A stretch of DNA of 64,000 bases from Phenylobacterium sp. (GTDB lineage: Bacteria; Pseudomonadota; Alphaproteobacteria; Caulobacterales; Caulobacteraceae): the NCBI GenBank assembly GCA_020401865.1, contig JADCAS010000004.1:1-64000 (forward strand). Reading direction: 5' to 3'. Both the position numbers and the translations under genes were made by a program. Positions 55,163 to 64,000 of the stretch are shown piece after piece. Positions within the stretch are counted from its first letter, which is position 1, and every line of letters begins with the position of its first letter. The notes under the pieces were generated by a model, which did not search any database, had not been told where the DNA came from, and saw only the letters and a list, made by a program, of their open reading frames with translations.

Positions 55163-57427
55163 TCAGAGGCCCTTGGCCTCGAGGGCCGCGAGCACCTTGT
55201 CCGGGGTCAGGGGATAGTCCCTCAGCCGCACGCCGCAGGCATTGTAGACCGCGTTGGCGATGGCCGCCCCGGCGCCGCAGATACCAAGCTCGCCCACCCC
55301 CTTGATCCCCATGGGATTGGCCTTGTCGTCGGCCTCGTCCAGCAGGACGGCGTCGAGGTTGACGATGTCGGCGTGGACGGGGGCGAGGTAGCCGCCGAGG
55401 TCCTGGTGGAGGAAGGAGCCGAAGCGCGGATCGACCGGGTTCGACTCCGTCAGGGCGGCGCCGACGCCCCAGATCATGCCGCCGGTGATCTGGCTCTTGG
55501 CCAGCTTGGCGTTGAGGATCCGGCCGGCGGCGAAGACGCCGAACATCCGGCGCAGACGCACCTCCCCGGTGACGGAATCGACCCCCACCTCGGCGAACTG
55601 AGCGCCGTAGGTGTGCTGGGACCAGTCGCGGGCGTCGGCGGCGGGAGAGATCCCCCCCTCCACATAGACCCCCTCCGGCCCAGCCCGGGAGGCCAGGGCC
55701 GCGAGGCTCTCGCTGCGGTTGCCCAGGACGATGTTGCCGTTGGCGAAGTCCATGAGGGTCGGATCCTCGCCATAGAGGGGCGAGCGCGGGTCGCCGGCGG
55801 CCAATTCGGACAGGCGCCGGCGCATGACCATGGCGGTCTCGTAGGCGGCGGAGCCCGCCGTGGCGGCGCCGAACTGACCGCCCGATCCGGGCGCGGGCGG
55901 CATGTCTGAATCGCCCAGCTCCACCCGCACCTGGTCGAGGGGCAGGCCCAGGGTCTCCCCGGTGATCTGCGCCAGGATGGTGTAGGTGCCCGTGCCGATG
56001 TCCGTCATGCCCTGGGTCAGGGTGGCCAGGCCGTCGCCGGTGAGGCGCAGACCCGCCTTGGCCGGAAGAAGGAAGTTGCCGCGGATGGCCGTGGCCATGC
56101 CCATGCCCACATACCAGCGACCGTCGCGGACGGCGCCGGGGGTGGGATGACGACGCGACCACCCGAACTGCTGGGCGCCTTCCTGCATGCAGCGGACCAG
56201 CTGGCGAACGGAGAAGGGCTTGGCGTTGTCCGGGTCCACCTCAGGCTCATTGCGGATCCGCAGCTCGATGGGATCGAGGCCCAGCTTCTCGGCCAGCTCG
56301 TCCATGGCGCATTCCAGGGACAGCATGCCCGGCGCCTCTCCGGGCGCGCGCATGGCGCCCGCATGGGGAATGTCGAGGAGGACCAGACGGTGCCCCGTCA
56401 GGCGATGGGGGGCGGCGTAAAGATTGCGGGCGAAGCTGGCGGCATGCTCCACGAAGGGGGCGTTGCGGGCGCAGTGGGTGACGGCCTCGAGCGCCATGGC
56501 GTTGAGCCGGCCGGACCGGTCGGCGCCCAGGCGGACCCGCATCTGGACGGCGGGCCGGTGGATGGTGGCCTGGAACATCTGCTGGCGGGTGTAGGCGACG
56601 CGAACCGGCCGCCCGCTCTCTCGCGCCGCGAGGGCCGCCAGGGTCAGATCGTCATAGGCCTGGCCCTTCCCGCCGAAGCCACCGCCGATGTAGCGGGTGA
56701 ACAGGCGGACCCGGTCGGAGGGAATCCCCAGGGTCTCGGCCAGGGCGTGCTGGCCGCCCTTGACCATCTGGATGGAGGTGTGGACCACCACCTTGTCGCC
56801 CTCCCACCAGGCGGTGGTGGCGCACGGCTCCATCTGGGCGTGGTTCTGCAGGGGGCTGAACCAGGTATCGTCGACCGTCACCTCGGAGGCCGAGTACCCG
56901 GCTTCAAAATCGCCGACCCGGGCGTCCTCTTCCCCGGGGGCCGGACCCGCCAGATCGAGGCTGGAGAGGAAGTCCAGGTCCGCGTCCTCCGCAGCGTAGG
57001 TGATCCGGACCAGGCCGCCGGCGGCTCGGGCGTTCTCGGGCGTATCGGCGAGGATGAAGACGACCGACTGGCCGTAGTGCTCGACCCGGTCGGACTCCAG
57101 GGCCGGGTTCGAGGCCCTCTGGCTGCGGGGGTTTAGGCGGGTTCCGCGTGCGGCCTGGGCCGGAACGTTCAGATGGCTCCAGGCGAGGACCACGCCGGGC
57201 GCGGCGGCCGCAGCAGAGGTGTCGATGGCGGTGATGCGGCCCTTGGCCAGGGTCGAGGAGACGATATGGCCGTAGAGGGGCGGGGCGGGCGTCTCCACCT
57301 CATAGGCGTAGGCCGCCGTCCCGGTGACCTTCAGGCGACCCTCGTATCGGTCGACCGGCTTGCCGATCAGGCCGGAGCGGTTCTCGGTGACGGGATTGGG
57401 CGCGGCCCAGTCGCGGACAGTACTCAT
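55163..57427 (-). CDS. Molybdopterin-binding subunit, xanthine dehydrogenase/aldehyde oxidoreductase family (754 aa)
   Basis: The Moco large subunit of a three-gene oxidoreductase like PaoABC. Recognisable parts: GKPVDRYEGRLKVTGTAAYA at the N-terminus, GGGFGGKGQAYDDLTLAAL (molybdopterin region), GQFGAATAGSAAYETA, and the active-site Glu in IKGVGELGICGAGAAIANA near 722. Hydroxylates aldehydes or heterocycles with water-derived oxygen. No signal peptide. Starts by ATGA overlap with the FAD subunit. The substrate cannot be assigned. Confidence 0.93.
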   Translation of the reverse strand: MSTVRDWAAPNPVTENRSGLIGKPVDRYEGRLKVTGTAAYAYEVETPAPPLYGHIVSSTLAKGRITAIDTSAAAAAPGVVLAWSHLNVPAQAARGTRLNPRSQRASNPALESDRVEHYGQSVVFILADTPENARAAGGLVRITYAAEDADLDFLSSLDLAGPAPGEEDARVGDFEAGYSASEVTVDDTWFSPLQNHAQMEPCATTAWWEGDKVVVHTSIQMVKGGQHALAETLGIPSDRVRLFTRYIGGGFGGKGQAYDDLTLAALAARESGRPVRVAYTRQQMFQATIHRPAVQMRVRLGADRSGRLNAMALEAVTHCARNAPFVEHAASFARNLYAAPHRLTGHRLVLLDIPHAGAMRAPGEAPGMLSLECAMDELAEKLGLDPIELRIRNEPEVDPDNAKPFSVRQLVRCMQEGAQQFGWSRRHPTPGAVRDGRWYVGMGMATAIRGNFLLPAKAGLRLTGDGLATLTQGMTDIGTGTYTILAQITGETLGLPLDQVRVELGDSDMPPAPGSGGQFGAATAGSAAYETAMVMRRRLSELAAGDPRSPLYGEDPTLMDFANGNIVLGNRSESLAALASRAGPEGVYVEGGISPAADARDWSQHTYGAQFAEVGVDSVTGEVRLRRMFGVFAAGRILNAKLAKSQITGGMIWGVGAALTESNPVDPRFGSFLHQDLGGYLAPVHADIVNLDAVLLDEADDKANPMGIKGVGELGICGAGAAIANAVYNACGVRLRDYPLTPDKVLAALEAKGL

Positions 57428-58368
57428 GACGCAGCGCCTTCCTTGGCTTCGCGAATGGCGTCGGCGGCGAGGCGCCGGACCAGGCTCTTGCGGCTCTCCG
57501 GCCCATCGGCATGGGCCAGCTCCGCCCCCGCCGCCTCGGCGGGCGAGGCGCCGTCGGCCAGGGCGGCCTCGGTGAAGCGGGCGCGCCAGGGCCTGGCGGC
57601 CACGGCGCCGAGGGCCACACGGTCGCCGGCGACGGCGACGCTGGCGATCGCCCCGGTGTAGGAGGCCCGGGCCCGGACCTTGCGCCAGACCTGCCGGCCC
57701 GGCGGCGGCGGTGGCAGCTCCACGGCCAGGATCAGTTCGTCGGGCGCAAGGTCGGTATCCACCTGGGGCGCCTCACCTGGCAAGCGGTGGAGGGTCTCCA
57801 CGGGTCGGCGCTGGACGGATCCGTCGGCCCGAACCGTCTCGGCCACGGCGTCGAAGGCGGCCAGGGCCACGCTCATGTCCGAAGGACTGACGGCGACACA
57901 CATCTCGCTGGCCCCAAAGAGGGCCAGGGTGCTGGACAGCCCCTCCATGGCGCTGCAGCCGGACCCCGGCAGGCGCTTGTTGCAGGGCTTGGCGGCGTCC
58001 ATGAAGTAGGGGCAGCGGGTCCGCTGCATGAGGTTGCCGCCCACCGAGGCCTTGTTGCGCAGCTGGACCGAGCCCCCGGCGAGAATGGCCCGGGCGAGGG
58101 CGGGATAGCGTCGCCGAACCCGGGGATCGGACGCCACGGCGGTGTTGGTGGCCAGGGCGCCGATCCTCAGGCCGCCGGAAGCCGTCTCGGAGATCTCGGC
58201 CAGGGGCAGGCGGCCCACGTCGATGAGACGCGGCGGCTGTTCGATCTCCAGCTTCATCAGGTCCAGGATATTGGTCCCCCCGGCCAGGAACCGGGCGCCC
58301 GGGCTGGACGCGGCCAGGCTCAGGGCGTGGTCGACGTCCCGGGCGCGCTCGAAGGCGAAGGGCTTCAT
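57424..58368 (-). CDS. FAD-binding subunit with extra [4Fe-4S] motif, PaoB-like (314 aa)
   Basis: Vanillyl-alcohol-oxidase-fold FAD subunit, with FLAGGTNILDLMKLEIEQP near 27 and GALATNTAVASDP. Between these and the SPSDMSVALAAFDA part lies a Cys-rich insert with Cys119, Cys129 and Cys138 (RTRCPYF, KPCNKRLPGSGC), matching E. coli PaoB, where this insert carries a 4Fe-4S cluster. That identifies the PaoABC rather than the plain xanthine dehydrogenase type. Electron transfer from Moco to the acceptor passes through this subunit. Overlaps both neighbours. Confidence 0.92.
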   Translation of the reverse strand: MKPFAFERARDVDHALSLAASSPGARFLAGGTNILDLMKLEIEQPPRLIDVGRLPLAEISETASGGLRIGALATNTAVASDPRVRRRYPALARAILAGGSVQLRNKASVGGNLMQRTRCPYFMDAAKPCNKRLPGSGCSAMEGLSSTLALFGASEMCVAVSPSDMSVALAAFDAVAETVRADGSVQRRPVETLHRLPGEAPQVDTDLAPDELILAVELPPPPPGRQVWRKVRARASYTGAIASVAVAGDRVALGAVAARPWRARFTEAALADGASPAEAAGAELAHADGPESRKSLVRRLAADAIREAKEGAAS

Positions 58369-58868
58369 GCGGCGGCTCCCGCGGCGCGGCGGACGGCGGC
58401 GAGGATCTGGGGATAGGCCGAGCAGCGGCAGATGTTCCCGCTCATCCGCTCGCGGATCTCAGCGTCCGTCAGGGTGACGGGGCCGTCGAGGTCGGCGGTG
58501 GCCTCGCTCGGCTGCCCGGCGGCGACCTCGGCCAGCAGGCCGACGGCCGAGCAGATCTGACCTGGCGTACAGTAGCCGCACTGGAAGGCGTCCTCGGTAA
58601 GGAAGGCCTGCTGCACCGGATGCAGGACCTCACCGGAGGCCAGGCCCTCGACCGTGAGGACCTCGTCGCCGTCGTGCATGACCGCCAGGGACAGGCAGGC
58701 GTTGATCCGGACCCCGTTCACCAGGACGGTGCAGGCGCCGCACTGCCCATGGTCACAACCCTTCTTGGTCCCCTTCAGGTCGAGCCGCTCGCGCAGCAGG
58801 TCAAGCAGGCTTGTACGCGGATCGACGTCGACGGCGTGGTCGACCCCGTTCACCCGGATGGTGGTCAT
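58365..58868 (-). CDS. [2Fe-2S]-binding subunit, PaoA-like (167 aa)
   Basis: Ferredoxin domain with KKGCDHGQCGACTVLVNG near residue 45 (first cluster), then the helical domain cluster with QCGYCTPGQICSA near 100 and NICRCSAYPQIL near 150. Transfers electrons from the molybdenum site. Unlike E. coli PaoA (about 229 aa) it has no Tat leader, so the complex is cytoplasmic. ATG is chosen, a GTG one codon upstream being possible. Starts in the bolA stop (TGATG). Confidence 0.92.
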   Translation of the reverse strand: MTTIRVNGVDHAVDVDPRTSLLDLLRERLDLKGTKKGCDHGQCGACTVLVNGVRINACLSLAVMHDGDEVLTVEGLASGEVLHPVQQAFLTEDAFQCGYCTPGQICSAVGLLAEVAAGQPSEATADLDGPVTLTDAEIRERMSGNICRCSAYPQILAAVRRAAGAAA

Positions 58869-59179
58869 CACTTTGAATTCCCCCGTTCACTGCCGACAGA
58901 CTGTGACCTGGCCTCGTCCGGCGCAAGGGCCGTGAGGGACAGGGCGTGGACGGGGCCCGCCAGCTCCTCGGCCAGGACACGGTAGACCATGCGCTGGCGG
59001 GCCACCCGCGACTGGCCGGCGAAAGCGGCGGCGCGGATCCGGATGTTGAAGTGGCTCTCGCCGCCCGGCGCCGCGCCCGCGTGGCCGGCGTGGCGGGCGG
59101 AGTCGTCCTCGATCTCGAGCTCGTCAGGCTGAAAGGCGGCGCTGAGCTTTTCCCGCAACGTCCCGGCAATCCGTCCCAT
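58868..59179 (-). CDS. BolA-family protein (103 aa)
   Basis: The BolA fold is seen in HFNIRIRAAAFAGQSRVARQRMVYRVLAEEL, then VHALSLTALAPDE. BolA proteins bind [2Fe-2S] with monothiol glutaredoxins and can bind DNA; the characteristic His are in SHFNIR and VHALSL. An upstream ATG (MEMGRI) is also possible, but AAGG sits directly against it, so the second ATG is preferred. It leads the PaoABC-type genes by a one-base overlap, suggesting iron-sulfur delivery to that complex. Divergent from the J-domain gene by 50 bp. Confidence 0.88.
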   Translation of the reverse strand: MGRIAGTLREKLSAAFQPDELEIEDDSARHAGHAGAAPGGESHFNIRIRAAAFAGQSRVARQRMVYRVLAEELAGPVHALSLTALAPDEARSQSVGSERGNSK

Positions 59180-59229
59180 TTCCATCCTTCGAATCTTGAA
59201 AGCGAGGCCATCCTACTCATACTTGGCCG

Positions 59230-59877
59230 ATGGCCGGTGCGTTTCAATACAGACCCCGCTTCGTGGATATCCGGGTGCGACCGCCGACCGCGGAGGAGGC
59301 GGCGCAGGCGGACGTGCACGCCCTGAAGCCAGGCGAGCGCGCCTGCGACCATCCCGGCTGCCGGGTCGCCGCCAGCGCGCGAGCCCCGAAGAGCCGGGAC
59401 ATGCTGAACGAGCACTACTGGTTCTGCCAGCCGCACGCAGCCGACTACAACCGCAACTGGAACTTCTTCGCGGGGATGACGGAGGCCGAGGTGCGGGCGC
59501 GCGTGGAGCAGAGCGCCCTCGGCGACCGTCCGACCTGGGACTTCAAGGCCGGCAAGAACTCCCGGGAGGCTGCGGCGGCGGCGCGCGGCTTCGCCACGGG
59601 CGACGGCTTCCGGGATCCGTTCGACCTTTTCGGGCGCACCAGCGCCAGCCGGGCGAGCGAGGCGACCCCTCGCCGCAGCCTGGGCAAGCTGGAACGCGCC
59701 GCCCTGGCGGACCTGGACCTGGATGAAGACGTTGACGCCGCCCGGATCCGGGCGCGCTACACTGAGCTGGTCAAGCTGTGCCACCCCGACGCGAACGGCG
59801 GCGACCGTTCTGCGGAGACAAAGCTCCAGCGGACGATCCGGGCCTACCAGGTCCTGCGCAAGGCCAAGCTGGCCTGA
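59230..59877 (+). CDS. J-domain protein with N-terminal zinc-finger-like part (215 aa)
   Basis: The C-terminal J-domain has the HPD motif in YTELVKLCHPDANGGDR near residue 180 and the final helix IRAYQVLRKAKLA, so it should stimulate DnaK. The first 80 residues have a Cys/His set (RACDHPGCRVAASAR, FCQPHAADYN) of CxxxxC...CxxH type and a Trp-rich stretch. This short J-protein is recurrent next to bolA and cobS in Alphaproteobacteria; the client is unknown. Confidence 0.88.
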   Translation: MAGAFQYRPRFVDIRVRPPTAEEAAQADVHALKPGERACDHPGCRVAASARAPKSRDMLNEHYWFCQPHAADYNRNWNFFAGMTEAEVRARVEQSALGDRPTWDFKAGKNSREAAAAARGFATGDGFRDPFDLFGRTSASRASEATPRRSLGKLERAALADLDLDEDVDAARIRARYTELVKLCHPDANGGDRSAETKLQRTIRAYQVLRKAKLA

Positions 59878-59902
59878 AACGTCAGACTCCGGCCGACGGG
59901 CG

Positions 59903-60766
59903 TCAGACGGGAACCTCGCCCTGTACGGTCGTCCGGTGCATGACCCGGAGGTGGCCGTCGTAGCCACCCTCGGCGAAGTGCATCGTGCAGCGGTTGTCCC
60001 ACATCAGCAGGTCACCCTCAGTCCATCTGTGCCGATAGATAAACTCCTCCCGGGTCAGGTGGGCGAAAAGGAAGCCGAGCAGGGCCTGGGACTCCTCCGG
60101 TGTGAAGCCCTCGATCCCCACCGTGTAGACAGGGCTGATGTAGAGGGCCTTGCGACCAGTCACCGGATGGGTCCGGACCAGCGGGTGGGTCAGACTGGAG
60201 TCGGCCTCTTCCGAGACGATGATCTTCATGGTCCGGGCCTCGGTATCACGGGCGAAGACCCCCTTGGTGCCATAGCTCTGACGGGCGGAATGCACCGCCT
60301 GGAGGGGGGCCACGACCGCCTTCATCGCGTCGGAGAGGGCGACCCAGGCGCGGCTGGCGTCCACGAAGAGGGTGTCGCCACCCACCGGCGGGATGGTCTG
60401 GGCCCGCAGCAGGGTCGCCGCCGGAGGCGTTTCCAGGAAGCTCCAGTCCGAGTGCCAGCCGGCGCCGAAGTTGGAGGCCTTCTCGTCGGGTTGCCGGCGC
60501 AGCTCAAGAACGTTGGGCCGGCCGGGCATGGGCTCGATGTAAGGGTCCTTTCCGAACGGACCGATCTGCAGGGTAAACGCCTCCAGGGCGTCCAGGGAAA
60601 GCGGTTGGCCGGGGAAGCAGACCACGGAGTGCCGGGCCCAGGCGGCTCGGACGTCCTCCAGGTCCCGAGGGTCCAGGGGCTGCGAAAGATCCACCCCGGT
60701 GATCCGGGCGCCGAAGCCCGAAGCCTCCGGCGCGACCCTCACCCGCCGCGTCTGGGAAACGCTCAT
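59903..60766 (-). CDS. TauD/TfdA-family Fe(II)/2-oxoglutarate dioxygenase (287 aa)
   Basis: The facial triad is seen as HxD in GAGWHSDWSFLETPP near 105 and the distal His in GHLRVMHRTTVQGEVPV near 270; the 2-oxoglutarate Arg is in the same tail. N-terminus GARITGVDLSQPLDPRDLED is typical of TauD. These enzymes hydroxylate taurine, 2,4-D or related sulfonates/aryloxy acids; substrate unknown here. It interrupts the J-domain/cobS order on the opposite strand, so is probably an insertion into a conserved block. Confidence 0.9.
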   Translation of the reverse strand: MSVSQTRRVRVAPEASGFGARITGVDLSQPLDPRDLEDVRAAWARHSVVCFPGQPLSLDALEAFTLQIGPFGKDPYIEPMPGRPNVLELRRQPDEKASNFGAGWHSDWSFLETPPAATLLRAQTIPPVGGDTLFVDASRAWVALSDAMKAVVAPLQAVHSARQSYGTKGVFARDTEARTMKIIVSEEADSSLTHPLVRTHPVTGRKALYISPVYTVGIEGFTPEESQALLGFLFAHLTREEFIYRHRWTEGDLLMWDNRCTMHFAEGGYDGHLRVMHRTTVQGEVPV

Positions 60767-60858
60767 CTGACCCTCCTCCCGCCCCCTATGGCCCGGGGCT
60801 TCGTGGCCATTAAACACCCGTTTGCATCGGCCGCGTAACCCTGTAATCGGGACGGGCC

Positions 60859-61863
60859 ATGACTTCACTTGCCGATACCCAGGACGAAAAACTCCTGACC
60901 CTTGTTCCCGACCATCAGGTCTCCCTGCGCGAGACCTTCGGGATCGATTCCGACATGATGGTCCCCGCATTCAGCGAGCGGGACTCCCACGTGCCCGACG
61001 TGGATCCCGCCTACCGGTTCGATCCGGAGACCACCAAGGCCATCTGCGCCGGGTTTGCGCATGACCGCAGAGTCATGGTGCAGGGCTATCACGGCACGGG
61101 CAAGTCCACCCACATCGAGCAGGTGGCCGCGCGCCTCAACTGGCCGCTGATCCGGGTGAATCTGGACAGCCACGTCTCGCGGATCGACCTGGTCGGCAAG
61201 GACGCCATCGTGCTGAAGGACGGCAAGCAGGTCACCGAGTTCCGGGAAGGCATCCTGCCCTGGACGATCCAGCGGCCGATCGCCCTGGTGTTCGACGAGT
61301 ACGACGCCGGCCGGCCGGACGTAATGTTCGTCATCCAGCGGGTCCTGGAAGCCCAGGGCAAGCTCACCCTGCTGGACCAGAACCGCGTGATCCGACCGAA
61401 CCGCTACTTCCGCCTGTTCTCGACCACGAACACCATCGGCCTGGGCGATACGACCGGGCTGTACCACGGCACCCAGCAGATCAATCAGGGCCAGATGGAC
61501 CGCTGGTCCATTGTCACCACCCTGAACTATCTCGCTCACGACGTGGAGGCTGAGATCGTGATCGCCAAGTGCCCGAACTACGCCACCACCGAGGGCCGTC
61601 GCACGGTGGCGGCCATGGTCCGGGTAGCGGACATGACCCGCAACGCCTTCATCAACGGCGATATCTCGACGGTGATGAGCCCGCGGACGGTCATCACCTG
61701 GGCGCAGAACGCCGAAATCTTCGACGGCGATCTGGGCCTGGCCTTCCGCATGACCTTCCTGAACAAGTGCGATGAGCTTGAACGCGGCACTGTGGCTGAG
61801 TTCTTCCAGCGCGCCTTCGGGCAGGACCTGCCTGAGAGCACCGCCCGTCCCCGTCTCGGCTGA
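60859..61863 (+). CDS. cobS: Cobaltochelatase AAA+ subunit CobS (334 aa)
   Basis: MoxR-like AAA+ ATPase. Walker A is [18 protein letters not shown] near residue 77, Walker [19 protein letters not shown] near 147, and sensor [24 protein letters not shown] near 190. The first 40 residues ([16 protein letters not shown]) are a CobS hallmark. CobS and CobT form a chaperone-like complex that drives cobalt insertion by CobN in aerobic cobalamin synthesis. CobN is not in the window. Confidence 0.95.
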   Translation: MTSLADTQDEKLLTLVPDHQVSLRETFGIDSDMMVPAFSERDSHVPDVDPAYRFDPETTKAICAGFAHDRRVMVQGYHGTGKSTHIEQVAARLNWPLIRVNLDSHVSRIDLVGKDAIVLKDGKQVTEFREGILPWTIQRPIALVFDEYDAGRPDVMFVIQRVLEAQGKLTLLDQNRVIRPNRYFRLFSTTNTIGLGDTTGLYHGTQQINQGQMDRWSIVTTLNYLAHDVEAEIVIAKCPNYATTEGRRTVAAMVRVADMTRNAFINGDISTVMSPRTVITWAQNAEIFDGDLGLAFRMTFLNKCDELERGTVAEFFQRAFGQDLPESTARPRLG

Positions 61864-61946
61864 GGCCGGCGGGGGCCCCGACCGGGAGACCGTCGCCCGG
61901 GAGCCGGGCCGCCGTTGCTGAGTTGAGGAGACCCTGAACCCCGGCC

Positions 61947-63896
61947 ATGTCCAGAAACCCGGAAAGCCCCGTCGAGCCCTTCAAGCGCGCCCTGGCGAAC
62001 GCGGTGCGATCGCTCGCCCAGAATCCGGACCTGGAGATCGTCTATTCGGGCGAGGGCCCAGGCGTGCAGGGCGATCGGGCGGTGCTGCCGCACCCGCCCC
62101 GGGACCTGACCCCCGACGACGCCGCGCGCATCCGCGGCATGGCCGACCAGATGGCCCTGCGGATGTCGCAGCACGACCCCGCCATTCACGCGCGGACCCG
62201 CCCGGGCTCAGCCGAGGGCCAGCCCGTGTTCGACGCCCTGGAACAGGCGCGCATCGAGGCCGTGGGCGCCAACGCCCTGGGCGGGGTGAAGGCCAACCTC
62301 AAGGCCATGCACGACGCGGCCTGGGCGCGTCGCCCCTTCAACCCGGTGGAGGCCCAGGCCAATCCGCCCATGGCCGACATCGTCTCCCTGCTGGTGCGGG
62401 AGCGCCTGACAGGGGTCGAGCCGCCCCCCAACGCCCGCCCCCTGGTGGACATGTTCCGGGGCGAGATCGAGGCCCGGGGCGGCGAGACCCTCGACAAGCT
62501 GGGCGAGGTCATCGGCGACCAGAGGGCGTTCGGCCGCCTGGCCCGCAGCCTCCTGCGGGACCTGTCCATGGGCGATGACCTGACGGACGCTCCGGACCAG
62601 GCCGACCCGCAGGAGGACGACGGCGACGAGGGGGAATCCGAGGCCAGCGAGCAGGGCGAGGAGGGCGAAGGTGAGTCCCAGTCGCCCCAGCAAACCTCGC
62701 TGGACGACGGCGAGAGTTCCCACAGCGAAAGCCAGGACGCCGACAGCCAGCTCACGGAGGCGATGGAGGACCCCAGCGCCGAGGACATGGACGAGCCGCC
62801 CGAGATGGGCGAAGGCGACCAGCCGGCCCGGCCGGAGATCAAGGGCGAGGGCAAGACCCCGACCTACCGGGTCTTCACCACCGCCCATGACGAGGTGGTG
62901 GCCGCCGAGGAGCTCTGCGAGGCCGAGGAGCTGACCCGGCTGAGGGCCTATCTCGACCAGCAGCTGGCCAGCCTGTCGACCGTGGTCTCACGCCTGGCCA
63001 ACAAGCTCCAGCGCAAGCTGATGGCTCAGCAGAACCGCTCCTGGACCTTCGACCTGGAGGAAGGGATCCTCGACGTCGCCCGCCTGACCCGGGTGATCGT
63101 CGACCCCACCGCCTCCCTCGCCTTCAAGGAGGAGGAGGACACCGAGTTCCGGGACACGGTCGTCAGCATCCTGATCGACAATTCCGGGTCCATGCGGGGA
63201 CGTCCCATCATGGTGGCGGCGGTCTGCGCCGACATCCTGGCCCGCACCCTGGAGCGCTGCGGGGTCAAGACCGAGGTGCTGGGCTTCACCACCCGGGCCT
63301 GGAAGGGCGGAACCTCGCGCGAGGACTGGCTGAAGGCGGGCAAGCCCGCTGCGCCGGGACGCCTGAACGACCTGCGCCACATCATCTACAAGGCCGCTGA
63401 CGCCCCCTGGCGGCGGGCCCGGCGCAACCTGGGCCTGATGATGCGTGAGGGGCTCTTGAAGGAAAACATCGACGGCGAGGCCCTGATGTGGGCCCACCAG
63501 CGCCTGATCGGCCGGCCGGAGGCGCGCCGCATCCTGATGGTCATTTCCGACGGGGCGCCGGTGGACGACTCCACCCTGTCGGTGAACTCGGGCCACTACC
63601 TGGAAAAGCACCTGCGCGAGGTGATCGGCGAGATCGAGGGCAAGAGCCCGGTCCAGCTGATCGCCATCGGCATCGGGCACGACGTCACCCGCTACTACCG
63701 GCGGGCGGTGACCATCGTTGATGTCGAGCAACTCGCGGGCGCCATCGTCGATCAGCTGGCGGAACTCTTCGACGAGGAGCCGCGCAAGGCCAACCGTCGG
63801 ACCGCGGGCCTGCTGGCGCCGCCGCCCCGCACGCAGGGGCCAGACGGGCCGGCCAGACGATCCACCTTCAAGGAAGTCCGGAAAGCCGTCCTGTAA
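61947..63896 (+). CDS. cobT: Cobaltochelatase VWA subunit CobT (649 aa)
   Basis: Partner of CobS. N-terminal helical part ([24 protein letters not shown]), a strongly acidic Ser/Glu/Asp linker (about residues 210-295, typical of CobT) and a C-terminal VWA domain with [14 protein letters not shown] near 413 and [10 protein letters not shown] near 446. [14 protein letters not shown] [16 protein letters not shown] near 532 completes the metal site. Length is normal. Last bases overlap the following ATG (TAATG). Confidence 0.95.
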   Translation: MSRNPESPVEPFKRALANAVRSLAQNPDLEIVYSGEGPGVQGDRAVLPHPPRDLTPDDAARIRGMADQMALRMSQHDPAIHARTRPGSAEGQPVFDALEQARIEAVGANALGGVKANLKAMHDAAWARRPFNPVEAQANPPMADIVSLLVRERLTGVEPPPNARPLVDMFRGEIEARGGETLDKLGEVIGDQRAFGRLARSLLRDLSMGDDLTDAPDQADPQEDDGDEGESEASEQGEEGEGESQSPQQTSLDDGESSHSESQDADSQLTEAMEDPSAEDMDEPPEMGEGDQPARPEIKGEGKTPTYRVFTTAHDEVVAAEELCEAEELTRLRAYLDQQLASLSTVVSRLANKLQRKLMAQQNRSWTFDLEEGILDVARLTRVIVDPTASLAFKEEEDTEFRDTVVSILIDNSGSMRGRPIMVAAVCADILARTLERCGVKTEVLGFTTRAWKGGTSREDWLKAGKPAAPGRLNDLRHIIYKAADAPWRRARRNLGLMMREGLLKENIDGEALMWAHQRLIGRPEARRILMVISDGAPVDDSTLSVNSGHYLEKHLREVIGEIEGKSPVQLIAIGIGHDVTRYYRRAVTIVDVEQLAGAIVDQLAELFDEEPRKANRRTAGLLAPPPRTQGPDGPARRSTFKEVRKAVL

Positions 63897-64000
63897 TGCG
63901 CTGGGTCCTGATCGCCGCCCTCGCCCTCCTGGCCGCCGGCTGCGCAGAACGGTCCGTGCGGGCGACGGGCCCGGTCCAGGCAGGCCCGTGGGTCACTGTT
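63896..64000 (+). CDS. Lipoprotein N-terminus, truncated by window edge
   Basis: Opens one base within the cobT stop. It reads [19 protein letters not shown], a lipoprotein signal with lipobox LAAGC. Only 35 codons are visible, so no function can be assigned. Its overlap with cobT makes it the next operon member. Confidence 0.75.
   Translation, partial: MRWVLIAALALLAAGCAERSVRATGPVQAGPWVTV

Noticed and set aside
60859..63896. CobS/CobT as a MoxR-VWA defence or unknown ATPase system
   Set aside because: N-terminal marks and the acidic linker match CobS/CobT well; no nuclease or effector gene adjoins them.

Overview
The window is GC-rich alphaproteobacterial chromosome, most likely Caulobacterales (a Caulobacter or Phenylobacterium relative). 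Three points suggest this: three large TonB-dependent receptors and the TonB-fed scavenging they imply; the gene order xerD / aroK-aroB-CorC; and the bolA | J-domain-cobS-cobT block. This placement is inference from gene content and order, because no rRNA or tRNA is present. Codon bias is strong and long GC-rich shadow frames are common. One stretch (about 20.1-21.25 kb) is clearly AT-rich and looks acquired.

Layout. 1-4.9 kb: the end-truncated crotonase, a TonB receptor, a thioredoxin-fold oxidoreductase and an exported methyltransferase. 4.9-10.3 kb: a complete glyoxylate shunt, with isocitrate lyase, a divergent ScfR/RamB-type regulator and malate synthase G. 10.4-12.05 kb: two convergent toxin-antitoxin modules, TacA/TacT-like and PIN/RHH. 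12.1-18.9 kb: small-molecule catabolism and detoxification (epoxide hydrolase-like protein, exported lipase, Baeyer-Villiger-type monooxygenase, Tat-exported SDR, YghU-like GST), then a TauE exporter with an Rrf2 regulator. 19.2-22.1 kb: MipA/OmpV and a divergent AT-rich LysR, then an SDR. 22.1-27.0 kb: a second TonB receptor, an iron-sulfur photolyase with its DUF2256 partner, and a nucleosidase.

27.1-34.7 kb is a long, tightly spaced plus-strand catabolic run: paired acyl-CoA dehydrogenases, VOC protein, alpha/beta hydrolase, nitroreductase, methyltransferase, Dps and FAD monooxygenase. 34.7-41.9 kb holds a PI-PLC-like lipoprotein, PhoD, carotenoid oxygenase with a divergent TetR, epoxide hydrolase and threonine aldolase. 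42.2-45.3 kb is the largest TonB receptor, with a strong intrinsic terminator. 45.3-48.3 kb: nitronate monooxygenase, accA and xerD. 48.4-52.1 kb: an apparently inserted single-chain restriction-modification enzyme with a small divergent unknown gene. 52.2-55.2 kb: aroK-aroB-CorC. 55.2-59.2 kb: a PaoABC-type molybdo-flavo-iron-sulfur oxidoreductase translationally coupled to bolA. 59.2-64.0 kb: J-domain protein, a TauD-like dioxygenase on the other strand, cobS, cobT and the start of a lipoprotein.

Together the genes describe an aerobic oligotroph that imports large or scarce substrates through TonB receptors, degrades hydrophobic or terpenoid/fatty-acyl-like compounds to acetyl-CoA, and returns the carbon through the glyoxylate shunt. 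The least explained elements are the helicase-less ISP-like restriction enzyme, the J-domain/CobST block without cobN, the bolA-coupled aldehyde oxidoreductase, and the heteromeric acyl-CoA dehydrogenase operon of unknown substrate.
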